Assembly (NCBI GenBank): GCA_021234155.1
Contig: JAJEKV010000050.1
Location: 1,862,842-1,926,841, forward strand
Origin: Isoetes taiwanensis
Lineage: Eukaryota; Streptophyta; Lycopodiopsida; Isoetales; Isoetaceae
DNA length: 64,000 nucleotides
Reading direction: 5' to 3'
Shown: piece after piece, positions 44,646 to 54,299 of the stretch
Layout: every line of letters starts with the position of its first letter
Position numbering within the stretch: position 1 is the first letter of the stretch
Program-made: the position numbers and the translations under genes
The notes under the pieces: model-generated
Seen by the model: the letters and a program-made list of their open reading frames with translations, nothing else
Told to the model about the DNA's origin: nothing
The model's database searches: none

Positions 44646-44656
44646 GAAGGGGAGAA
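44646..44656 (+). promoter_or_regulatory. Polypurine tract of copia
   Basis: GAAGGGGAGAA immediately before the 3' LTR, the priming site for plus-strand DNA synthesis in LTR elements. Confidence 0.8.
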
Positions 44657-45345
44657 TGATGAAGTGTGATCATGTAATATTTAAGGTGTCTTGATAATTT
44701 TGAGATATCTCAGAAGTTTAAAGTTCCAGGAAAAAAAGTTCATACAGTTCATACAAAAATACAGAGTTTGTGTTGCTTAAGAACATGTTAAGACATGATT
44801 CATTGCTTGGTACATTATAAGTTTGAAGGGGAGCTATTGAGGTTGAACTATTAGATGAATATAACCTATATGGTTATTTAATTTATAAGACCTATATCTT
44901 AAGGTATGGTCGTTATATTTTTAATGGCTTTATAATAGAAACTTGAAGCCAATCAAGTATGACCATGTCGGTCAAATGGGATAACTACAAAGGTAATAGA
45001 AAGAAGAGATCGGTCCCATTGGCTCGGCGGACTCCAAGAGATAAACACAAAGAGAATTAATTGGAACAATATACAAGGAGAAACTTGTATCCCAAACCCG
45101 CAATTTGAATTGAGATCGAGCTATTGCCAAATAACCTAAGTCAACCTTTGCTACAAAGGACACCTGGCCATTCCCAAATGAACAAGAAATCTCGATTTCT
45201 TATAAAGGTTGAATGGCATTGTTTGAGTTTTTTAAATTGAGATATTAGCATCATTGCAAGTCTAATGCCTATGGTTGTCAATAAGTCACTTGAGTAATAA
45301 TTCAAGGTGCATTTGGATAGATTTGATCTAAACAAATTTTCTTCA
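44657..45345 (+). repeat. 3' LTR of the copia element
   Basis: Starts TGATGAAGTGTGATCATG and ends AAATTTTCTTCA, matching the 5' LTR. See the finding on the pattern of differences. Confidence 0.92.
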
Positions 45346-45690
45346 GAATTGCAATGGAAAGTCCAATCCAAAGTATCTCCCTCGTTGTGTAAACAACAAG
45401 AAATATAAAAAAGCAGACATGGACCATGGACCATTTCTAAGGCTGATAAGCCTGATTTCTAAGGCCCCCTGATAAGCCTGATTTGACCTCAAAACCTTTG
45501 AGGCCCACGCATGTGGGTTTTGAAATTCAGGGTCTTTGAGTTGAGATTTAGCCGTGTCTACCTCCCAAAAGTCACCTTGGTGCATTTGATTTGATCAAAC
45601 AAATTTTTTCAAGAATTGCGCCAAAGTCCAATCCAAGTATCCTTTGTTGTGTAAACAACAAGAAATATAAAAAAAGCTGCGTGATGGACC
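45325..45690. repeat. Direct duplication spanning the LTR edge and flank
   Basis: The LTR's last ~20 bp plus ~80 bp of flank (GAATTGC, AAAGTCCAATCC, GTTGTGTAAACAACAAG, AAATATAAAAAAGC) recur at about 45585-45690, some 265 bp to the right. The duplicated unit crosses the LTR boundary, so it arose after the insertion, or the flank already held a related LTR end. Confidence 0.75.
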
Positions 45691-45806
45691 AATGGGTTTT
45701 GATAATTTTGAGGCCCTAGAACAGAGGTCTAGTTCCAAAAAACCTTTGCATGGCTCACGCATCCAAAATTGCTCGATCCTCAAGAATCAAGGTCACCGGT
45801 TGGCAA

Positions 45807-46570
45807 AAGAATAGAATAGAATAGAATATATTTTTAACATCCACCTGAGACCAATAGGTCATGGGACCCATACAATGGGCTAGTACAATCATTACTACTA
45901 GGATTAAAAACCTTGCCTCCCGAAGGTTTTCAAGGGAAAACTTTGCGTGTCATGCACGATGGTGCTCGGAAGTTGTGGAAGCCGCGGAATGGAATGCTAA
46001 GGTCAAAAATGATTCCTGACTATCTCAAAAGCAGGGCAACTCGAAGAGTATGGATTTCATCTTCAATAACCTCAGAATCGGCAACAGACATAGTCTCGCG
46101 CCGCCGAGAATTATGCCGCTTCCATCTAATTGTCTCTTCAATGTGAAGACTGCGGGACCCCGCGGAATTGATGCAATAGCTACAAGCTTGTTCCTCGACA
46201 ATGAAGCAAGCAAATAAGCTTGGGGCCCCGTGCCAAGGTGGGATTTATGTGTGTATGATAATGACCCGCCACTTGGGCCAAGGTAATCAGATCCCATATC
46301 TTTTGAGAAAATGACCATTGAGATATTGTTGCAAAAAGCTCGAGATCAGAATCGCAAGCATCGACAAGGTTTCGTTGCACATCCTAACGGCAAACCATGT
46401 AGTGCAATGCTCTTTCCAACATCGCTTTCAAACGCCGAGGAGATTCAGCCATGGCAAGTGCAAGAACAGATACCTATCATCATCCATGTGGTGCACCTTG
46501 CGCATATAGTGGAGATGGTGCTTCATGGCGTATCGTTGAAGAGGCCAAAAACCTATCTCTTGTAAAAGAA
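45807..46570 (-). mobile_element. 5'-truncated LINE with (TATTC)n tail
   Basis: The plus strand opens with GAATAGAATAGAATAGAAT (the tail), then TTTTTAACATCCACCTGAG and the GGTCATGGGACCCATAC block shared with the other LINE ends. Minus-strand frames read GPQAYLLASLSRNKLVAIAS and ARLCLLPIL, parallel to GPQLYLRSQLPLKKRRLIAS and the knuckle at 19765-20154. It is decayed. Confidence 0.72.
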
Positions 46571-46964
46571 TAGCATAGGGCACCGCTTGTTTTAACTCCA
46601 AGGTCAGTAGCAGTAGAAAGCCGCCAAATTGTTGTTTACACTTAGACGCCTCTCAAGATACGCCGTGCCAGTTTGTCCGCCATTCCACCCAAAAGCTTAT
46701 CCGTGTCCGCTTCAATTTTTATAGGGATTGTAAACTCGCCAAGTCGAGATCCCAATTTGCATTGTTTTGCCGCAGAGGAGGCCCTCTAAAATTACAAACC
46801 CAATTGGGGTTTTTCTTTTTTTCTTTTTGCCTCTCGCGGTGGGGAACCGTGAGGGACACAGCTAGTAATGACACAGCCTTGCCGCCACTCCTCTTGAATT
46901 ATTCATGGGTCCGTAATGTAGGTGATTGCCGGGACATTGAGAACAATAGGTTTGATAAGTTACC
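46571..46964. other. Non-coding stretch, nothing recognised
   Basis: No gene or repeat was recognised between the LINE fragment and the next dispersed repeat. Confidence 0.4.
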
Positions 46965-47060
46965 AACATATCCTTGGTATATTTCAAAGATATATCTAGG
47001 ATATGCCGTAATCCCACGTGAAGCAAGGGTTTGCCTCCCTAGGAGCAACCCAAAAGTCGC
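46965..47060 (-). repeat. Hairpin-headed dispersed repeat, inverted copy
   Basis: The minus strand reads TTTTGGGTTGCTCCTAGGG, AGGCAAACCCTTGC, ACGTGGGATTACGGCATATC. This matches the head at 14723 and 18668 with a few substitutions. Confidence 0.7.
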
Positions 47061-48491
47061 CTTTTGTCTCAAATCTAACCTTCCGTGATCCCCATAGCCG
47101 TGTCTAAGACCCCGCTTTTAAACGCAGAGATTTCTCCTCCTTTGATCTTCGTGAGCCAAAATATGATGTAAGTTGTCTAGCTTTGTTGCAAATATTTATA
47201 GTCCCTAATTCAATCATAGACCTATTGAAGATCAAGTGACAATCCACGTGCCGGGTGGAATTTTGCCGCTGGAGCTCAATTAAACTCTAGATTTTGCTAT
47301 GCCGATGAAATCAATTGCTGAATTGAGGTTTCAAACGAAAAAGAAATACCTGGCACACACCGATTGAGGAATGCCTAGAAGGGCTTACGGATTCAAAAGG
47401 TGTGTAGATACCAAAGAGCCGTTTACGTGGCTCTGGGGAGATGGTCGAGGGAGATGGGAGAATGATAGATATATCTAATTCAAATTTTACTTGAACTTAG
47501 ATTTTACCAAGGCTTTGAATCATGCATATTTGAAATTGGATTTATGGTTTCTAAATTAGATTTTGATATAATTTTTCTGGGTTTGGTTCCTTAGTCTATG
47601 GGACATGATTTCTAGTTTTGTGCTTAAAAACTACCGATTTCTACAATGCTCGCTTTTCTATGGCAAATATTTATATGGGCAATGCCATGCTATAACCACA
47701 AGCTAACATTTTTATATATTTTGCAATAACATTCACAATTTACACTAGTTTTAACAAAATCGTGAACAATATTTAAGACAAAATTTAGAATGGGATTGTT
47801 TTTTTTTTTTTCCTTATTAACGATAAAAAAAAAGCTTAAAGAATCCCTTGATTTATTCTTTTTTATAGCTTTAGGTTGTTTATTCAATTGAAGAATGCGC
47901 TCCCATAATGGGTTGCTTGAATCCTCAAATTGCCTTCAAGAAACAAAGATTTCCCCTTTTGCATGATCAACCAATCCTCACCGCCAGAAGGAAGTCGAGG
48001 AATAATCACACCGGAGGGATGTTTTTTTCCCCATCTATCCCCTCGAGAAATGTTCGGTTTTTCAAGAACCGGCTGAAGCAAGTTCAGGGTGGAAACCTAA
48101 TCTTATTTATAAAGGAAACCTAACTAGGGAAATTTGGAAAAAAAAGCTAGGGGGGGCTCGCACTCACCACCATGGTCAAGAATTACATAACAACATCCCC
48201 TAGAAACAAAGGGGGACCTCCGATGGAAACCTAACCTTGAATATTAGTGGAAACCTTACATTTATAAAACGCTATCACCAAGAACTCTCGTTGGCAGAGG
48301 GCATTAATGCGACAAATTGACATTTAGCGCACAAGTGGGCTAATGGGAAGATTTGCCAGTCAGATCCCCACCTATCTCTCGCCATATGAAAAATCATTAC
48401 AAAGGTCGTAAGACGATTCTCGCAACCGGCAACCGGCCCCGCTCCACCATCCCGCAACTCGAAATGTGGACTTTTCTTTTTGCTTTGCCTT
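47061..48491. other. Non-coding stretch, nothing recognised
   Basis: Contains poly-T runs near 47800 and partly repeated GGAAACCTAA patches at 48090-48250. No gene, RNA gene or transposon end was identified. Confidence 0.4.
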
Positions 48492-48674
48492 ATGGACAAT
48501 CGTGGTATTTATCAACCATCGCCATGTTTGAACCAAAGATGAAATAAAAAAAAAAACATATTTTTCTCTCAATGTGGTTTTAACATGACACTCTACTAAA
48601 AATTCAAAGTCCACAAAACCTCGCGGTATTTTTTTGTTCAAACATGAGTTGGTTGATAAATACCACGATTGTAG
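48492..48674. repeat. Inverted repeat, ~45-bp arms
   Basis: ACAATCGTGGTATTTATCAACC (split here: ACAATCGTGG, TATTTATCAACC) at 48494-48515 with CATGTTTGAAC further on is complementary to GTTCAAACATG...GGTTGATAAATACC at 48636-48674. The ~95-bp spacer is AT-rich. It is compatible with a small fold-back element. Confidence 0.75.
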
Positions 48675-49599
48675 CAGAGAGGCTATGGCCATGGAGATCA
48701 TTTCCATTAATGATCAGAATGTTTTGAAGATCGTGATGGCGCTACCGTAAATTAATAATCCTCTCCATGCAACAGACAAAGAGATAGAGTCTTTTGTATG
48801 TCTATTCCATTCTTTGCATGTTATAATGCATGGCCGCTTTATATAAACAATGGTTCAACCGGGTAAGATTAAAATCACTAAGCGGGATCCGAACAAAGGT
48901 TTCAATATGGCGCCTGTCAATCCTCAATCCAATGCATAAGACAAACCGTTGATAGCGTCTTTCATCTTTGACATTGTCTTTTTCCGCTTGCTTGATGCCT
49001 GGAGTCATGCCATTACCTATAAAAACAGAGTTCAACCGGCCAGATTCCATTGACGATCGAGCTCAAGCCGCTGGAATTAAGGAGATCATATTTGCAAGTG
49101 AGGTAGGGGAATCTTTATGCTGGTCATATTGTGAAAAAGATCTCCAAAAAAGCTTTATTTAACAGGTGATCATTCTCTCTATGATGTAATGCTTACCGCC
49201 AGATCGATGCACGTAGAACCACAAGCGTGGATTCAAGCAATGGTCCGATCTCCATAGAATGCTAATGAGCCATTACATTTTTCCTTTCCTCGTTGGCTAC
49301 TGAACAAAACTAATCCGACACTCCTTTTCCTACCAATACAATTGGGGCTTCTATTTTCGCCAGTCTTTCAAGCATGAAAGATGAGTTCAAGAATGCTTAG
49401 TGAACGCCCCTTTTACCTTGCTTCTAACTTTGATTTTCCCATTCCATAACAGATTTCGTGAGCGGCACAACCAAAGACAAAGATCCTATTCATCAAATTC
49501 AATCTTCTATCCACACGCCATGCCGCTTAACCTACTTGGACCATCCTCGATTTAGAACGCAAAATGACCGCCACATTAAAGGTACAATCGGTTTGAGCA
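48675..49599. other. Non-coding stretch, nothing recognised
   Basis: Short frames at 48802-49050 (minus) and 48968-49162 (plus) overlap and have no recognisable motif. Confidence 0.4.
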
Positions 49600-49693
49600 A
49601 CATCAACATATTCTGAAATATTGCAAAGATATACCGTGGATATGCCATAACCCCATACAAACGAGGGTTTGCCCCTCTAGGGGCAACCCAAAA
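49600..49693 (-). repeat. Hairpin-headed dispersed repeat, inverted copy
   Basis: The minus strand reads TTTTTTGGGTTGCCCCTAG, GGGGCAAACCCTCGTTTG, GGTTATGGCATATCC, matching the heads at 14723 and 18668. Confidence 0.75.
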
Positions 49694-49727
49694 AAGACAT
49701 TGAATACAAAACAAACTTATTGCATTA

Positions 49728-49960
49728 GGAGTGAACATATAAGGAATGTGAACTACAAAGGGCACATTCAAGCAAACTACACCCTAGAGCTTCCTTCCAC
49801 CAGCCTGGGCCGCAATCCGTGGGTGGGGTGGGGGGATGGGCTTCAAAGGATGTGAACATATAAGAAATGTGAACTACATCTGGCACATTCAAGGAAACTA
49901 CACCTTAGAGCTACTCCTTTCCACACGTTCTCCTGGGCCGGGAGGGGGGTTTTAGGTCCC
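49728..49960. repeat. Tandem duplication, ~119-bp unit
   Basis: ACATATAAGGAATGTGAACT, GGCACATTCAAG and AAACTACACC at 49736 recur at 49857, followed in both copies by a CCTGGGCCG patch and a G-rich patch. Confidence 0.8.
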
Positions 49961-50327
49961 CCAATACCTGCAACCAATGCATACTAGAAGTTATCCTTGA
50001 GTGCATTTTCATATCCTTTTCACAATTTTAAGGATATAACAAGGAGTCCCTTTATAAGCTATTTAGTTGTCGTTTATTTGTCAACGTTTCCATAAGTCAT
50101 CAAGTTTTTATTGGTTTTGTCCTAAACAATTCTTCATACAATATATTTGTTACTCTGAATGTTTGCTATTTTTCGTTGGTTCTAACCGCTTGCCACAACA
50201 ACCATTCTCCCAGTCCTTTTGCATGATCCTTTACTTCCTTTGAGCTACAACCTAACATAACGCAAAAAGTACAATAGGAAAGAAAATGCACCTGCCTACA
50301 ACCAACCATGTAAATGTTAGCAATATT

Positions 50328-50356
50328 GGGTGAAAGTATGCTGGTGGTAGCAAAAA
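50328..50356. repeat. Left terminal inverted repeat
   Basis: GGGTGAAAGTATGCTGGTGG then TAGCAAAA. The right end has GGGTAGCAAAA at the same place, one G more. A patch of AAAGACC repeats follows directly at 50361-50385. Confidence 0.88.
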
Positions 50357-50585
50357 CGCGACCCAAAGACCCAAAGACCAAAGACCCTTCATACTATTTT
50401 TTTCACCCTTCACCAATTGAAGTGTAACCTATGCTATGCCCGCCACTTCACATAGGGCTGCATCTGCTTCAATCATAACCTTCTTACCGCCCACCGTAAT
50501 TAATGATTGTGACCGAAGGGTAGCTTACTTTGAATTTGTAATTTCAACCGTGCTCCCCACCTTTTGCTACTCCGCCAAATAGCTC

Positions 50586-53500
50586 ATGGAGAAGAAGCCT
50601 CGAGAATTTCCATTCACTCCAAGCTTAGTATTCCAAAACTCAAACGCCAAAACTATGGTGAAGAAGGTTGTTAATCCACGCTCCACCAAGAATTCCAATG
50701 GATGCCATGCGCAGGTAAGCAAAATGCAAATCCAATTTTGATGGCTTATGGTGCCCTGTTAATTTGTTTTTCTTGATTTCTTTCAGCCTCGTATGAACGT
50801 GCCCCTAAGACCCGATTCGCCGACGGTGCCGAACCGAGGAGGACTTCCATGCCTACGCTGGTCTATCAAACGAGGGTGTGTGCATCCCTCTCAATTTCGA
50901 ATGGATGTGATATCCGCAGCAGTAATATAATGAGGTTTGGGACACCAATGGTGTCATTCCGAACAAGACATCCATCGACAAAATAAGGCCAGAGCACGAA
51001 GAAGCTCTAATTGAGCCATGAGCAAGATATACCCGTAGGATTGAAGAACAGAGAAGTAAGGAAGACGGTTTCCTTTTTATTTGCATTCAACAACCGCAAG
51101 AGGCCCAAGCGTAATCCAGAAAATTTCAAGGTCAATTGGGCAAAGAAGGCAAAGAAAAAGCGTAGAGCCTATTCGAAAGCAAGGTCAAGAGTGAACTCCA
51201 AAGACCAGCGCCCCGCGGAACACAAAGCCAGAGCCCAAAGAAATCACAAAGCAGACCAACAAAGACTCGAAGCATTGCGTAAAAGCTGTACCAACAGTAA
51301 TCGCCAGAAATTAGAAGGAGGTTGTCATTCAGAGTACTTCAATGTGTCCAAAGAAGATTCTCACTTTTATGGGGAAAATATTTCCGTCCGGAAAGCATGA
51401 TCCAAGATATGGTGAAGCCCTAAAATTGCAGCAGAATGACCTAGTGTCAAAGAAGGAACAGGCCGCATAACTGAGGCAAAGGGAAGCTTCTTCTACTAAG
51501 AGGGGGAAGTTGAAGACCATAAAGGATAATATTGCACGCCTTCGCAATCGCCAGATCCTAATGCAGTGTCTCTCGCCGAGATTCATTCTTTGGAGAGGGA
51601 GAAAGATATGGCAGAATATATGCCGGGTTCCTACTTGAAATGGGGGTGGGCCAATAGATCAAACCCGTAGAAAAGGTGGTCGACTAATCGCCGAGATTGC
51701 CAACAACGAGTCCCTCCTTTAAAAGCAAAGACTTCTATGCAATGTCACCAGCCGAGGGAGATGACCAAGAGAAATGATCACCGGGTCAGCATCACCCAAT
51801 ACCATTCCGATTGCCAATTGAGATGAGGAGAGATGCTCCACCTGTGGTCTTGCATTCCAGATGATTACACCCTCAGCCTGCCGGATGAAATGTGGACATC
51901 ATTATCACGCTAGCCGCACCCGCTTGCTCATGGAAAAGGATGCCGCCTCGAGTGCACAGAGACCATTCCTACTAGCTTAGTGCAGAAATAGGTAAGTTTA
52001 ATACAAGAAAGGTGAAGTGTTGCATGCCGAAACAACTCACAAAACCGAAGAAGATAATTGATGTTGATGAGCATGTAGCCACAACTCCCCGGTAGCAACA
52101 GAAAAGGAAACAAAGAATCACACCAAAAAAGTAAAAGGACCCCGTGATCAGCCAAGCACAAGTCCACAAGGGTTCACACTCCACGCCCAAGACATGGGAA
52201 AAAGGTACATGCCTGCTTTCCTCGATTTTGAATTGACAAAGATCGTATTGCGTCGTGAGACATTGACAACAAACTACCAAAGACTTTTCAAAGATACCGC
52301 AAAGACTTGGCAAAGATAAAGGTGGAGACACTAAAGCATGCCAATCCAAGGGAGATTCAAGTAGTAGTGATGGTGCTAACAATTATAGTATAGTTCCAAA
52401 TTCCGCAAATGCTTCTACAAAGGCCTCCTCTAACACCAAGCCGTCAGTGGAAGGAAAACGATGGCGAAGATGTCGCAAATCGATTCGCATACCGTTCGTT
52501 GAACAACAGTTGACACCTGGCCAAGGGCCAAAAGGTTGTGGAAGAAGAAAGTGAGGGTGAGTCGAAAATGACCTTGATGAGGACGCTCCTATAGAAGTAG
52601 CATTTGGAAAGAAAAAAACATGGCTAATGTAATTTTGCCTTATGTATTTCGTGCAAACAAACCTTGATTTTGCAAGACAACCCTAAACCATCAGCCAAAA
52701 AGGTTTTTGTTCAAACAATTAATATATTTGATCCTCGTTTTATTCCACCTTTAATGTGCAAATTTTGGTTTGGATTATTCAACTTAGGCTTTCAGAAAAA
52801 CTTGTCTCGCAGTAAAAAGAAGGCACCAAATGGTTATACTTAGTGAATCTGATGAAGAAGACAATACAGATAAAGAAGTGCCAAAGACAAACTCTAACAT
52901 ACAAAAGGTGCCTTTGTATCCCGTTATATTTCGTAATGTGTTTCAGAATTTCAGGTTGTTAATTGCAGCTCATCCTTGCATGCGTGAGAACAAGACAGTC
53001 GAAATGAAGAAATCGAGGACAAAGGCAAAGCAATGGGTTACTGATAGCCGGAAACACCCATACATTGGGGTGGAGATACTAATAAGGATGAATCGACTAT
53101 GGCTATCAAGACTTCCATCATCCGTAGCAAAGATAAAGCAGAGTTCAAAGAAAGTTGCAAAGACTCATTCAAAGACCTCCCGATAGCACTTTCCAAAACA
53201 GAGTCCAAAGACACATTGCAAAGACATAAGCACGATGCAAAGACACATCGACAAGTGGTTGCAAACGCCCAAGGATGGACACCCAAGACAGAAGTTGATG
53301 GTGCCGGACGAAATGGTGTAATCGCACATAAATAACAGAGGAGAATGAACGGAAAATCTTGCCTCCACCACAAAACCAAGCATGTTGTAAAAGAAACCGC
53401 AAATAAGTACCTCATTTGCGCACTGTGGTATCATGAGAGTTTGTGGAGGGGCACCGCAGAGGTTTGATATTGTTATTTGGAGTGCTTCTCTACTTGAATA

Positions 53501-53886
53501 CAAGGGATATGGTGGATGCATTGTTCCCCGATTTGCGCACGAGATTCTTGAAGGTTTATGGTCAAGAGCATTGCTATGCATGCAAGCATCCAAACAGTAA
53601 AATAAAAGCAAATTTTTTCAAGGAGTTGAAGGTTGTACTTGAGGATTTTCCTCAAAATCATGGTATGATTTTCTTGGTTGATGACAGCCTACACAAAGGG
53701 TTTCTAAACCCCGCACACACAACCCTTCCCATTATGCCTTTCAAGGGACAAGAAGAGGACAACTTTTGCGTTTTTGTGTGTCCAACTTTGGAATACTTAT
53801 CTTCTCATGCTCATGACAGAAACGATCTCACAAAGCTGACATCACCGATGCATGGTTGGAAGAGGAGACAGCTTGTAGTGTTTTGA
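50586..53886 (+). pseudogene. Transposon gene with C-terminal FCP1/NIF phosphatase-like domain
   Basis: The first exon (ATG 50586, MEKKPREFPFTPSLVFQNS) ends at CAG 50714. A 72-bp intron runs GTAAGC to TTTCAG (50715-50786). Basic, Lys/Arg-rich frames follow (51011-51400), then an acidic patch (SESDEEDNTDKEV, about 52840). The C-terminal part is recognisable: RFDIVIWSASLLEY (about 53460), then DMVDALFPDLRTRFLKVYGQ with EHCYACKHPN, a KANFFKELKVVLEDFPQ segment, IFLVDDSLHKGFLNPAHTTL and the closing EEDNFCVFV, LEYLSSHAHDRNDL. That order and the LVDDS motif match the FCP1/NIF HAD-phosphatase fold. A frameshift lies near 53500, and I could not find the DxDx(T/V) nucleophile upstream, so activity is unproven. 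Joining of all parts into one gene is inferred. Confidence 0.6.
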
Positions 53887-54299
53887 TTATCGCCTCAACA
53901 ACTATCTTGTCTCGCCTACTATATCCTCAATGCTCCATTAGAAGTACAAAGGCAACGGGCACCCTTCCCCCGCGACCAAAGATGACTCAAGACTTCGATG
54001 ACTCATGAAGTAACCATTGTACAAGATTTTTTTTGTAATATATATGTATGATTACTTTGTCTTATCTTCGTGATTGAGTGATCTTGAGTGATGTTCTAAT
54101 CTTGAGTGTACAATTTTCGAATATATATCAAGCTTACTCTCCAATACTACAAGCATTGTTTCCAATACTAAAATACTCCAATAATTCAAACCAATACTAC
54201 AAATATTGTCTTAGGGGCATTGTCTCCAATACAATGATCAAAATTTGAGACAAGTACACAAGTAACTACAGATTTGTTACAATGATAAAACAACTAGGC

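Larger units (their letters stand above)
34940..45345 (+). mobile_element. Ty1/copia LTR retrotransposon, decayed, split by a LINE
   Basis: Two LTRs of about 690 bp (34940-35632, 44657-45345) flank gag, protease, integrase, reverse transcriptase and RNase H remnants in copia order (integrase before reverse transcriptase). A primer-binding site follows the 5' LTR and a purine tract precedes the 3' LTR. Without the 4774-bp LINE (38378-43151) the element is about 5.63 kb, normal for copia. GAAT adjoins both outer ends (34936-34939 and 45346-45349), a likely target duplication, though the exact LTR edge is uncertain by a base. Confidence 0.92.

Noticed and set aside
51011-51400. Stand-alone gene for a basic Lys/Arg-rich protein
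   Set aside because: It lies inside the TIR transposon, follows a likely upstream exon and has no domain; better treated as part of the transposon's left gene.
53165-53611. Minus-strand 148-codon frame opposite the FCP1-like region
   Set aside because: It is a shadow frame; the plus strand carries the recognisable LVDDS and LEYLSS blocks.
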